Source: a bacterium SCSIO 12827 (GTDB lineage: Bacteria; Pseudomonadota; Alphaproteobacteria; Rhodospirillales; Casp-alpha2). From it: 64,000 nucleotides of DNA. Each line of letters starts with the position of its first letter. Position 1 is the stretch's first letter. The stretch spans positions 62,001 through 126,000 of the forward strand of contig CP073746.1 in NCBI GenBank assembly GCA_024397995.1, in the 5' to 3' direction. The position numbers and the translations under genes were made by a program. Positions 34,083-42,105 of the stretch are shown piece after piece. The notes under the pieces were generated by a model that was given only the letters and a program-made list of their open reading frames with translations, made no database searches and had not been told where the DNA came from.

Positions 34083-34706
34083 ATGTCTGAGGTACTTCCC
34101 TTCAAGTTTGAGCGTCGCAGAATTCGAGTCGTTTCAGATGATCAAGAGGGCGTTTGGTTCGTCGGTCAGGATATCTGCACTGCATTGGAACTGGCAAAGC
34201 CCGAGAACGCACTTTCAAGGTTAGACGAGGATGAGAAACGAACGCATTTGATTGAAACCCCCGGCGGTCGGCAGCACATGACGACCATCAACGAGTCCGG
34301 CTTATACAGCTTGATTTTCAGCAGCCGAAAGGCCGCCGCGAGACGGTTCAAAAAGTGGGTTACGCGAGACGTTTTGCCCGCCATTCGCAGCACGGGTCAA
34401 TACATTTATCAACAATCTGAACCCACGGCAGTTGATGAGCCAGTCGTGACAGTGCCTCAGTCGAAATACACGGAAATGTTGGTCCGAACGATCGATGACC
34501 AAGCCAAGATAATTCAGTTTTTGGAAGTTGAGAAAGAAAGGAGGGATATGAGGAAAAATATGAAAATCGCGAAATTCTATATCGAGGAAACGAATTTGTC
34601 TGACGCTGAAATTGCACAGTGGATGGAAGATCTGATAGGCGATTATCTTCCTGAGTGGGTAGCTTGGCGTCGCCGCGTGATTAGCGAGAAGGCTAATCAG
34701 GTATGA
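34083..34706 (+). CDS. Bro-N domain antirepressor-like protein
   Basis: This 207-residue protein has an N-terminal Bro-N domain: PFKFERRRIRVVSDDQEGVWF, then GQDICTALELAKPENALSRL and the ESGLYSLIFSSRKAAARRFK segment. Such proteins in phages and elements act as antirepressors or regulators. The C-terminal half is charged and helical. The ATG at 34083 follows GGAG; an ATG four codons earlier is also possible. It overlaps the next gene by four bases. Confidence 0.85.
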   Translation: MSEVLPFKFERRRIRVVSDDQEGVWFVGQDICTALELAKPENALSRLDEDEKRTHLIETPGGRQHMTTINESGLYSLIFSSRKAAARRFKKWVTRDVLPAIRSTGQYIYQQSEPTAVDEPVVTVPQSKYTEMLVRTIDDQAKIIQFLEVEKERRDMRKNMKIAKFYIEETNLSDAEIAQWMEDLIGDYLPEWVAWRRRVISEKANQV

Positions 34707-35026
34707 GGCATGAAAAGATATTTCCTCATGGGACGCAGATCCTTGTCTTGCTTTCCATGCGTCGGCGAAAGGGGAGGGTTCTGGCATCAGAAATCGAACA
34801 AGATATTCGGAAGGCCACTGGAACACCGATTTCCCGACCGCATGTCCATCGAACCTTAAACGACATGGTTGCCAAGGATTTAGTCATCAAGTTTGAGGTG
34901 CACGACTTCCCTGACCGCCGCCGCCATCATGGCTTTAAATTAACTGCATCTGGTCATGCCACGATCAAGTGGCTTGCCCAGAGTTTTCTCGATCTTGATG
35001 TGATCAAGGCGGTGGAGCGCCGTTAG
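34703..35026 (+). CDS. PadR-like winged-helix regulator
   Basis: This 107-residue protein appears to be a single winged helix: ILVLLSMRRRKGRVLASEIEQD, then RPHVHRTLNDMVAKDLVIKFE and the wing FPDRRRHHGFKLTASG. It has the helical pattern of PadR-type regulators. It is translationally coupled to the Bro-N gene by a four-base overlap, suggesting the two form a regulatory pair within element B. Confidence 0.72.
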   Translation: MRHEKIFPHGTQILVLLSMRRRKGRVLASEIEQDIRKATGTPISRPHVHRTLNDMVAKDLVIKFEVHDFPDRRRHHGFKLTASGHATIKWLAQSFLDLDVIKAVERR

Positions 35027-35237
35027 AACTGAGCGGCACGGCATTGGTCAGAAGTGGAATGCCAATGACTGAGCCAATGAAAAAACTCCCCGACCAAAGG
35101 GCGTGCCGATTTTGCCAACATTGGGCTGTAACCTCGCGTTGTGACTTTGCTCATAGGGAGAATTTTGAATTTAAAGTAATTGTTTCTTCGCTCTAACCTT
35201 AGGGGGCAGCCCAGGGGCCTAAACCAAGAGGCGTTGA

Positions 35238-35750
35238 ATGATGCTTTGCCGCGTTCTGATTTACATTGTTGTCTTTTCAGTGGGGGCTGCGCCTTGGGTT
35301 GCGTTGGTGGATGAAGGCTTGTTTTTCAAGCTGACCACCGAATTGGAGCGCGTTACAGGTGGCGGCTTCTTTTATGGCCTGGCTTGTGTTGCATGGTTCT
35401 TAATCGCGCTTTTCACCGTTCTGGCTGTGCTTGGTGGAATCATCGGATCGATTGTTGGGGCAATTGAATGGTCGAAGGACTCCAATAATCCAATCTGGCT
35501 GAGAGGCCTGATTTGGATCGGCTTTGGGCCGATTTGGGTTTTATTCATGGCGGTTGTTTTGATTTTCAACGTGATCGCTAAATCAAATCCAGACGGCGTT
35601 ACCCCTCCGCCAACGCCGGCAAAACCGAAGAAGAAAAGCGGCCCTGTTTTTGGATCGCACTTCGTTGAATCAGAAATTCTGGGGGAGCACTATCACATTG
35701 GTGGTAAGGCTGTGTTGCGGAAGATACTCAACGGCACTCGGCCTTATTGA
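35238..35750 (+). CDS. Hypothetical membrane protein, 170 residues
   Basis: The product has three predicted membrane segments (about residues 4-22, 47-75 and 92-112) and a short cytoplasmic tail with a proline/lysine stretch (TPPPTPAKPKKKSG). It follows a GAGG ribosome-binding site. I do not recognise a family. A hairpin terminator follows it, so it is probably transcribed alone or with an upstream promoter in the 210-bp gap before it. Confidence 0.65.
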   Translation: MMLCRVLIYIVVFSVGAAPWVALVDEGLFFKLTTELERVTGGGFFYGLACVAWFLIALFTVLAVLGGIIGSIVGAIEWSKDSNNPIWLRGLIWIGFGPIWVLFMAVVLIFNVIAKSNPDGVTPPPTPAKPKKKSGPVFGSHFVESEILGEHYHIGGKAVLRKILNGTRPY

Positions 35751-35782
35751 CAGAGGCTGCGGAACCATCAAAATCTACAATC

Positions 35783-35811
35783 AAAGGGCACCCATAGTAA
35801 GGGTACCCTTT
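35783..35811 (+). terminator. Hairpin terminator after the membrane protein gene
   Basis: Arms AAAGGGCACCC (35783-35793) and GGGTACCCTTT (35801-35811) pair with a single G-T-type mismatch around a seven-base loop and run into TTTCTAG. It separates the membrane-protein gene from the toxin-antitoxin pair. Confidence 0.65.
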
Positions 35812-35866
35812 CTAGAGATTGCCGCCGGCTCATAAGATCCGCCTTTCGATCACACAGAGGCCCAAC

Positions 35867-36118
35867 ATGCAGAATTCCTCCGGCAATGACGACACCGCAG
35901 TATCTGCCGATCCCAGCGAGGAAATCTGGAAGGCAATCCGCCGCGCGTCGAAAAAGGATGACGACACGGCCGCGCGAGAGCGCCTGGCTGCTGGGTTCCC
36001 GATCTATTACAGCGAAGACGACACCCCAGCCGGCCTTGTCATCAAACGCCATCCTTGCGGCCGTCGTGAACTCGTCCGCTGCGATCCGGCCGGCGACCAG
36101 GTTATCCGCGTCCTTTGA
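35867..36118 (+). CDS. Probable antitoxin of zeta-type toxin
   Basis: This 83-residue protein is small, charged and acidic at the N-terminus (DDTAVSADPSEEIWKAIRR), with the C-terminal phrase AGLVIKRHPCGRRELVR. It is often found directly upstream of zeta-like kinases in proteobacteria. The ATG at 35867 follows AGAGG. Its TGA overlaps the TTG start of the toxin gene, so the two are coupled. It does not resemble the classical epsilon antitoxin; the role is inferred from position. Confidence 0.7.
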   Translation: MQNSSGNDDTAVSADPSEEIWKAIRRASKKDDDTAARERLAAGFPIYYSEDDTPAGLVIKRHPCGRRELVRCDPAGDQVIRVL

Positions 36119-36723
36119 CATCGAAACCGCAGCTGTGGGTATTCGCCGGGCCTAACGGTGCCGGTAAATCCACTTTCGCAGCTCGCCATGTCGCTGGGCG
36201 CATTCCTATCGTGAACCCCGATTTTATCGCCCAGGAGCTCCCGCCTGGCCCTAGTGCCACCGCCACGCTATTGCGTGCCGGCAGGCTCGCCATCGAGCAG
36301 CGCGGCCGCTTCGTCGATAAGGGCCAAACCTTCGCTATGGAAACCACATTAACGGGGCAGGGGGAGCTTCGTTTTATGCGTGCCGCTCGTGCAGCTGGGT
36401 ATAAGGTCAATCTCGTGTTTATCGGCCTTGCCCGTCCCGAGGATTCCTATAGCCGCGTCCTCGGGCGCGTCCAGGCTGGCGGTCACTCCGTTCCCTTAGC
36501 CGACATCGAGCGCCGTTTCTCTCGCAGCTTGGCGCACCTTCCGGATGCCATGCGGACAGCTCACAGATCCTTCGTCCTCGATAACACCCGTGATCGGTTT
36601 CGCTTGATGCTTGTTCGCGAACGCCAGACGACCAGGTTCGTTAATCGCGCGCTTTCTGCTTGGGTGAAGAATGCCGTTCCGACAGGCCTCCGCCACGCAC
36701 CCGAAATGGGCTTAGAAATGTAA
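36115..36723 (+). CDS. Zeta toxin family kinase
   Basis: Zeta toxins phosphorylate UDP-N-acetylglucosamine and block cell-wall synthesis. This 202-residue protein has the P-loop GPNGAGKST (about residues 12-20), a substrate-binding NPDFIA and the ETTLTG strand that follows in this family. The start is TTG, overlapping the antitoxin stop codon (TTGA). A typical plasmid or island stabilisation pair is the simplest reading. A strong terminator lies 47 bases after the stop. Confidence 0.88.
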   Translation: MTSKPQLWVFAGPNGAGKSTFAARHVAGRIPIVNPDFIAQELPPGPSATATLLRAGRLAIEQRGRFVDKGQTFAMETTLTGQGELRFMRAARAAGYKVNLVFIGLARPEDSYSRVLGRVQAGGHSVPLADIERRFSRSLAHLPDAMRTAHRSFVLDNTRDRFRLMLVRERQTTRFVNRALSAWVKNAVPTGLRHAPEMGLEM

Positions 36724-36770
36724 CGAGGCATTGCCTGCTAGTCCGACAGGCTTAACCAAAACAACAAGTC

Positions 36771-36795
36771 GGCCGCCTACGGCGGCCTCCTTTTT
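36771..36795 (+). terminator. Rho-independent terminator after the toxin gene
   Basis: Arms GGCCGCC (36771-36777) and GGCGGCC (36781-36787) with loop TAC form a seven-base GC stem followed by TCCTTTTTC. It is a clean terminator for the toxin-antitoxin operon on the plus strand. Confidence 0.85.
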
Positions 36796-36864
36796 CAACT
36801 GATTTCGCCTCGTGTGTTACTGAACACGTTTTCAATGCGTTTCTCCCCTGATGGGGCTCTGAAG

Positions 36865-37713
36865 CTAGCTGTCTCCGTTAAAACCCCAGACACGCAAAGA
36901 GTAATCCAAGTCAGACTCTGATTTCAGACGACTGTACTTTGGAGAAATCTCCACCGTTTCTGGAAGCTGTCTGATAGGATCAAGTTCAGGTTCGGTGCCC
37001 TCTCGGTTTTGCGAGATCGCAATGTCCGGGGCGTTTATGCCGTTAACGGAACCGCCATTCAGAGCAGCGTCTATAAATTCCGCTTGCCAGATGGGTGCGA
37101 TTTCGACGTGAGATTCCTGATGGCCAGGAAAAAGGCGCCATAGGGTCGGAATAGAAAAGTTGAAACGGAAATCCGAGAACAGGGCGTCACCAAAATCAAA
37201 ATAGACACCCACGTTGTTGTTCGCCCAAGTTTTTATCAGAACGCAATTGCCGACAGGAATTCTCAGCTTGAGTGGTGAGTTTTGCAACACTCGGGCGTGG
37301 TTTAGCTGAAAGTCGAAGCGCTTTATCTCTCTTTCGACACGAAGGCCATTTATGACCCACGCCATGCTTTCGTAGAACGCCTCACGTGCTTCTCGCGCTT
37401 GGAATGATATCGGTGAATGTTGAAATTCGATCACTCGGCCACAGTCTGTTTTAACATCTGCCCGGTGCTTCTCCCCATCTTTCGAAGTGACAGTCACCTC
37501 CCGGCAGTGTTCCGGAAAGTTTCGCTTCCATTCACGATGCCAGTCGGTTTCATGCTCCCACCACGGGTCGCAATTGCTTCCACGCTTATGTGCCCAATGA
37601 TGAATTCGTATCTTCCCGCATTTGGGAATCGCTTCTTCACCACATAATGCACAGATGCCTCTGCGGCCGCGTTTCGCTGAATGACGCCGCCCGTTGACAA
37701 TCGCGAACTCCAT
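36865..37713 (-). CDS. CoiA-like family protein (putative nuclease)
   Basis: This 282-residue protein resembles the competence-CoiA family. The N-terminal part has zinc-type cysteines and HWAH (ICALCGEEAIPKCGK, then RIHHWAHK). Next come WHREWKRNFP, a strand with HRADV, and IEFQHSPIS. This last part is the restriction-endonuclease-like core of the family (Asp, Glu and Gln/His). CoiA-like proteins occur both in competence and in defence contexts. It is transcribed in the same direction as the E2-like and cyclase genes, starting 109 bases after the E2-like stop, so it may be the third gene of that operon. Confidence 0.78.
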   Translation of the reverse strand: MEFAIVNGRRHSAKRGRRGICALCGEEAIPKCGKIRIHHWAHKRGSNCDPWWEHETDWHREWKRNFPEHCREVTVTSKDGEKHRADVKTDCGRVIEFQHSPISFQAREAREAFYESMAWVINGLRVEREIKRFDFQLNHARVLQNSPLKLRIPVGNCVLIKTWANNNVGVYFDFGDALFSDFRFNFSIPTLWRLFPGHQESHVEIAPIWQAEFIDAALNGGSVNGINAPDIAISQNREGTEPELDPIRQLPETVEISPKYSRLKSESDLDYSLRVWGFNGDS

Positions 37714-37821
37714 GCGCAACAGCTCTCAATCAGGGAGACAGCGGATAGTAAAGCCATCCAAAGAGGACGCTATCAATGGCCTGTGAATGAACTCATGGCC
37801 CAGTGTCTTGTTGATAACCCA

Positions 37822-38622
37822 CTATCCACGCTCGCGTAGTGGACAGATTTTCATTGTGCCGCAGCATTCTTTTCCCTCGGCGACCAGCTTATCAATGATC
37901 TGGGCTTCAATCTTGCGGCGTTCGTATTCATGAAAAATCAGACTTTCTATCACAGTGCGGTTTGGGCAATTTCTGCGAAGTATGGGTTTGTGCTGTCTCT
38001 GACAATCTGAATAACATTCATCGAAACCACAGGGGTCTTTTCTGAACAGTTTGTGTTTAAGGGTACAGCCCCGGGGACAAGGCGCGCGGGAATTCAAAAT
38101 CCGATCACCCGTTTTTGAACGGCGAGGAAGCTTTTCTGCCAGCCAGCCTTTCCCCCGAAACATGGAACGCAGAACATCATCCTTCCAGCCGAGTGGTTCT
38201 GCCAGAGCCTCCATCTCAAGCTGTATTTTAGCTGCACTGCCATGACTTAAGCCGGCGGCCAAAGGCCATACAGCACGCCTCTCTGCGTAAAGCTGGTTTG
38301 CCAGAAAACTTCCGAGCCCCGACCACCAAGAATTAGCAGCATCGACGTTTGTCAAAAATTTATCAGAGCCGTAATACAAGCAGAATGTGTTGTCAGGGTT
38401 TATGTGACGTTCAAGGCAAAACTCAGGAAACTGGCGGTGCTCCATTTGTTCGATTGCAGAGGCGCCGCGCTGGTCGGTAGCTCGAAGTTCAAGGTAAAAC
38501 TTCTTACTCGACATGCCCCCAGGCAACGGCGGCGTAGCAACTACTTTCACTCCGCCATTATGCCGCGCTTCTATTTCTATCCAAGGCGGCAAATTTTGGA
38601 GAAGAAGCTCGACGGAATTCAT
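37822..38622 (-). CDS. E2-like cysteine-rich protein, partner of the cyclase
   Basis: This 266-residue protein has an N-terminal half resembling prokaryotic E2 (ubiquitin-conjugating-like) proteins of signalling islands. It carries FPEFCLERHINPDNTFCLYYG (Cys69 and Cys81), then WWSGLGSFLANQL and AVWPLAAGLSHGSAAKIQLE. The C-terminal half is cysteine-rich (PCPRGC, DPCGFDECYSDC, CPNR, ECCGTMKIC), which suggests zinc binding. Its start overlaps the cyclase stop by four bases (ATGA), so the two are coupled. It could be a catalytically active E2 with Cys81 as the transfer residue, or an inactive relative; I cannot tell. No E1-like gene is nearby. Confidence 0.7.
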   Translation of the reverse strand: MNSVELLLQNLPPWIEIEARHNGGVKVVATPPLPGGMSSKKFYLELRATDQRGASAIEQMEHRQFPEFCLERHINPDNTFCLYYGSDKFLTNVDAANSWWSGLGSFLANQLYAERRAVWPLAAGLSHGSAAKIQLEMEALAEPLGWKDDVLRSMFRGKGWLAEKLPRRSKTGDRILNSRAPCPRGCTLKHKLFRKDPCGFDECYSDCQRQHKPILRRNCPNRTVIESLIFHEYERRKIEAQIIDKLVAEGKECCGTMKICPLRERG

Positions 38623-40220
38623 TCAAACTTCAAGTGAGCGCGCGGTTGCTCTGAGCTCGATGGCACGTGAGCGCGGGCGTATGTTGGGTTAGCAACCGTT
38701 GCTGGTGCGGCAGAGAGGCACACCGTGATTTCATCATAATCCGGCTCCGCGGTATAACCTGCTTCGTCAAGAATATCCTCAAGTGCTGCTGGCGCTACCC
38801 GCAATGCGCTTGGTCCGATTTTTACCCTATTTTCCTCGCATTCGCGCTGCATCTGTTCGGAACGTGTTGTTGCAACACTTGATGCGATCCGAACTGAGCG
38901 ATCTCCTCTAATGCCGATCCTTGAAATCGGGGTTTGTCCAAGTTCAAGGCCAACGGCCAAGCCCAAGCTATCCAGATCATCCAGCACGGATTTGCACAGT
39001 GCAAAGGACTTATGGAGCCCACCTGCGCACATTGTCGCAGTCGCAACTGAGTTCCGTTCGTTAGTCTCCGTATCTGACCCTTCAGCAATAACGGCATGGA
39101 TGCAGTCGCCAATAAAGCGGACTTTTCTGCCTCCAAAGTCGTCCTCGACGACATTTTGAAACTCTTGCCGAATTACAAAAAGTGCTCGGACGACATCACG
39201 GATGGCACCTTTTTGAACCGCATCATCTACATAGTTTGTGTATCCGGACAAATCGGCAAAAAGTGACACCAGAGCCATTCTAATTGAATGGCTCGGACTA
39301 AGCTTGGCGTAGTCGATTTCGCTCAGTGGGGGATGTTGATAGAAGAACGAAAAGGATGCGTCTGTGACGTCCGGCAGGTCACCTTTGTAAATTTCATTAC
39401 GCCAGTTAGCGACGATTCTATCAGTGAATTCTTCGCGGCTTTGCTCACCAAACACCAAATCACCCTCTGGCGAGCGACGGGCAGAGTTTACTGCCACATC
39501 GCCTTCGGACAGGCTCAAAAATTCGAGAGAAACTCCCTCTTCAGCGTGTCCAAGGATTTTGCGAACTCGATCTGAAACGTAGACGCCGGACTCCTCTCCA
39601 GCGGCTAGTTTTGCAGCATGGTTTGCGGCGCCGCCAAGAAACATTGGCTCCTGTTCGTCTCCGGTGCCGTTGTTGATGGCAACGCATGTCCCAACGTCCA
39701 CTCCAATGCGGAAGTTTGCGTCGAATTCACTGCGACCTAGTTCGCGATTGGCGGCGACCGCGACCTTTTGAAAGTCCTCGATGAAGGCAAAGGCTTCGGC
39801 GAGTGTTTCGCGGGTGACGCCCTCGTTGCCTTGTTCAAGGACGACGGCATGTACGCGACCGCTATGAAAGTCGACGCGTTGTGCCGACGAGTTTTCGATT
39901 ACCCGATCCGCGGTGCTGTAGTAGAGGTGCAAGAGACGCATAGCCCTGTCGTGCGATGCCTCGGTCTCAACACCCTCCTCCAGTCGATATTCGTCATAGT
40001 TCGTAATGGCGATGTAGATTTGCACGGTATCGACAACGACGGCCTGATTTTTCGGCAGGCTGAATAGCGGCGGGGTAATTGATTCCATTGCCGCTGCAAA
40101 TGCCACTTCGCGGGTTTCGTAAAGCTGCCGATATTCTTCGAAGCGCTGCACTTCGAACTTTGGAGCTTCTGCAACGTGCTTCTTAATGCGCGCTAGCGCG
40201 GTCGCCTCATTCCAGGGCAT
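38619..40220 (-). CDS. Tandem-domain class III nucleotidyl cyclase (Pycsar-like)
   Basis: This 533-residue protein carries two cyclase homology domains in one chain. The second (about 310-500) is well preserved: FADLSGYT (321-328) supplies a metal-binding Asp, and KVRFIGDCIHAV (366-377) the second Asp. RIGIRGDRSVRIAS follows. The first (about 55-240) has VVVDTVQIYIAI, then RIGVDVGTCVAINNG and LGGAANHAAKLAAG. Such paired domains may form an internal heterodimer. In Pycsar immunity, cyclases of this class make cCMP or cUMP after phage infection and activate a nucleotide-binding effector. A CNBD membrane protein and WYL regulator lie divergently, supporting that role. The product nucleotide is not predictable here. 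Confidence 0.82.
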   Translation of the reverse strand: MPWNEATALARIKKHVAEAPKFEVQRFEEYRQLYETREVAFAAAMESITPPLFSLPKNQAVVVDTVQIYIAITNYDEYRLEEGVETEASHDRAMRLLHLYYSTADRVIENSSAQRVDFHSGRVHAVVLEQGNEGVTRETLAEAFAFIEDFQKVAVAANRELGRSEFDANFRIGVDVGTCVAINNGTGDEQEPMFLGGAANHAAKLAAGEESGVYVSDRVRKILGHAEEGVSLEFLSLSEGDVAVNSARRSPEGDLVFGEQSREEFTDRIVANWRNEIYKGDLPDVTDASFSFFYQHPPLSEIDYAKLSPSHSIRMALVSLFADLSGYTNYVDDAVQKGAIRDVVRALFVIRQEFQNVVEDDFGGRKVRFIGDCIHAVIAEGSDTETNERNSVATATMCAGGLHKSFALCKSVLDDLDSLGLAVGLELGQTPISRIGIRGDRSVRIASSVATTRSEQMQRECEENRVKIGPSALRVAPAALEDILDEAGYTAEPDYDEITVCLSAAPATVANPTYARAHVPSSSEQPRAHLKFE

Positions 40221-40274
40221 TTCGATTATCCTTTCTAATTTGCCCGGTCCGAACCGCGCTAATATTTACTGATA

Positions 40275-40304
40275 TCCTATAAAATAGGACTACCCTATAA
40301 AATG
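40275..40304. promoter_or_regulatory. Palindromic operator between the cyclase and WYL genes
   Basis: Arms TCCTAT (40275-40280) and ATAGGA (40284-40289) are perfect inverted repeats around AAA. A related half-site CCCTATAAAATG lies at 40293-40304. The site sits in the 122-bp divergent promoter region, where a WYL regulator such as CapW or BrxR would bind to repress both transcripts. Confidence 0.6.
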
Positions 40305-40342
40305 TCAAGATGGTAGTCTTGGTTTCGAGAGGAATCAGCCGC

Positions 40343-41218
40343 ATGAAGCAAGACGCGTTCAAGCCTAGCCTGCGTAGGCGATATGAATTTATTGAGTTTC
40401 AGCTTATGTGGGAGGGAACGGTCGGGCGAAAATTGCTTCAGCAAAAGTTTGAAATCTCGCCACAGCAGGCCACCATCGATTTGACGTCTTATCTCGATAT
40501 GGCTCCCAAGAATATGTCTTACGACCCCCGTCAACGTACATACGTGGCAGGCAGTTCTTTCCGTCCGAAGTTCTTAAAAGGGGAGGCGTCCGAGTATTTA
40601 CTTCATCTCGAGATGCTTCACCACGGGTATCGTCAGGCCGAAGAAATCTGGCCTGCAAATATTCCATCGTTCGATGCAGTTGCCGTTGCTTCGAGAAAAG
40701 CTGACCCTGCAACGCTTAAATCAGTCTTGCTTGCGATCCGTACTGGCCAATGTGTCGAAGTAACATACGTCTCACTTAGCTCTGAGTTCGAAGGGCCGCG
40801 TCGATTGTTCCCGCATGCGATCGCTAGCGATGGGCACCGATGGCATATGCGGGCATTTGATAGCGATAAGAATCGTTATTCAGATTTCGTTTTGTCACGT
40901 ATTGAAAAGATCGCAGTTAGAGAAGATGACGTTGCGGAGTTGCCCGAAGATACAAGCTGGCGCTCGTTCATCAGTTTGTGCTTTCAGCCTGACCCCAAGC
41001 TTTCTAAGCGTCAGAAAGAAAGGCTTCAAATCGAATATGGCATGGAGAATGGCCAACTGGCGATTAGCGTGCGCAAAGCGATGCTCTTCTACTATCTCCG
41101 CTTTTACGGTTTTGACCCGTTGGAGTTGGAAGGGGATTACATGCGCAACAAAAGTAGCTTTCACCTGACTTTAAAGAACCTTAAGGAAGTCGAGTCATGT
41201 CTGGACCGAAGAAGTTGA
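40343..41218 (+). CDS. WYL-domain regulator (CapW/BrxR-like)
   Basis: This 291-residue protein has an N-terminal winged helix (LRRRYEFIEFQLMWEGTVGR, then FEISPQQATIDLTSYL). A WYL-type sensor domain from about 130 includes IRTGQCVEVTYVSLSSE and GHRWHMRAFDSDKNRYSDF, and a C-terminal domain is about 80 residues long. This build matches the CapW/BrxR regulators that repress CBASS and BREX operons and release them on DNA damage or infection. The ATG at 40343 follows AGAGGA. It overlaps the CNBD protein gene by 22 bases and is divergent from the cyclase. Confidence 0.85.
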   Translation: MKQDAFKPSLRRRYEFIEFQLMWEGTVGRKLLQQKFEISPQQATIDLTSYLDMAPKNMSYDPRQRTYVAGSSFRPKFLKGEASEYLLHLEMLHHGYRQAEEIWPANIPSFDAVAVASRKADPATLKSVLLAIRTGQCVEVTYVSLSSEFEGPRRLFPHAIASDGHRWHMRAFDSDKNRYSDFVLSRIEKIAVREDDVAELPEDTSWRSFISLCFQPDPKLSKRQKERLQIEYGMENGQLAISVRKAMLFYYLRFYGFDPLELEGDYMRNKSSFHLTLKNLKEVESCLDRRS

Positions 41219-42105
41219 CGGGAAGCAATGGCAAGATTGGTCCAGAGGAAGCCGAAGCTTCAAACTCGGAGGAACGAAAGCACGCCACTTTGCTCAGAAA
41301 TGATTTGATTGCGGGTGACGAAGAGATTGTAGCTCGGGTCATGGAATCCGCGAAATTTGCTACTTTCCCTTCGGGTCATAAGCTAATTGAGCAAGGAGAT
41401 ACGGACGACTGCGTTTATTTCATTATTGCCGGCAGCACGAAGGTACGAATTAATAACCGTCATATTGATGTGCGGGGCGCCCCCCACACGGTTGGTGAAA
41501 TGGCGGCGAAGAAAGCCGGTGAAGTACGAACGGCAGATGTAATCGTACAATCAAAACAACTTGATGCGTTGGTTCTATCGGGGACTGATTTCCGCAAGAT
41601 CATGCAAGATTTTCCCGGCTTTTCGGATCGTCTTGCTGAGCTGATCGACAATCTCTCTCGAAGCAAAATTGCACAACTCGGTGAGGCGGTCGAAAGAAAG
41701 GGGCTTCCGTGGGTTGCCCTGAGCGGGATCGTGAGTGTTGGTGCCGGCGTCATCGGGGGAGCTGCACTATGGGCTGCGAACTTTGATCTTCTATACGTCT
41801 TTTGGGGTGGGCTAAGTGTCGCGCTTGCTGGCTTCGTATGCATGGTGCAGTTGAACCCAGATTTTCGTTATCGAAATATCTCTGGTATGGCGGCAATCGC
41901 TCTCATTCTCTCCATCGTCTATGGTTCCATAAGCTTTGCAGTAACGGTGGACGGCCAAAGGCTGGACCTCCCATTGATTGATTTTAGCGTCAACACAGAT
42001 CAGAAGCTCAAGGTACACACGATCAATAGCTTTGTCCTACTCGCTCTGGCTACCATCATGGCTATCTTCGATTTGAAACTCACAAGCTCACGCAATAGCC
42101 GATAG
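41197..42105 (+). CDS. Cyclic-nucleotide-binding four-helix membrane effector
   Basis: This 302-residue protein has a CNBD at about residues 45-165: FATFPSGHKLIEQGDTDD, then VYFIIAGSTKVRIN. The phosphate-binding cassette is VGEMAA with Arg111 in EVRTADV. Four membrane helices follow (about 172-194, 198-218, 229-249, 275-293). In Pycsar systems a CNBD joined to membrane helices (PycTM) disrupts the inner membrane once cCMP or cUMP binds. The order CNBD then membrane region suits that role. Start ATG at 41197 lies inside the WYL gene and follows AAGGAAG. Confidence 0.82.
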   Translation: MSGPKKLTGSNGKIGPEEAEASNSEERKHATLLRNDLIAGDEEIVARVMESAKFATFPSGHKLIEQGDTDDCVYFIIAGSTKVRINNRHIDVRGAPHTVGEMAAKKAGEVRTADVIVQSKQLDALVLSGTDFRKIMQDFPGFSDRLAELIDNLSRSKIAQLGEAVERKGLPWVALSGIVSVGAGVIGGAALWAANFDLLYVFWGGLSVALAGFVCMVQLNPDFRYRNISGMAAIALILSIVYGSISFAVTVDGQRLDLPLIDFSVNTDQKLKVHTINSFVLLALATIMAIFDLKLTSSRNSR

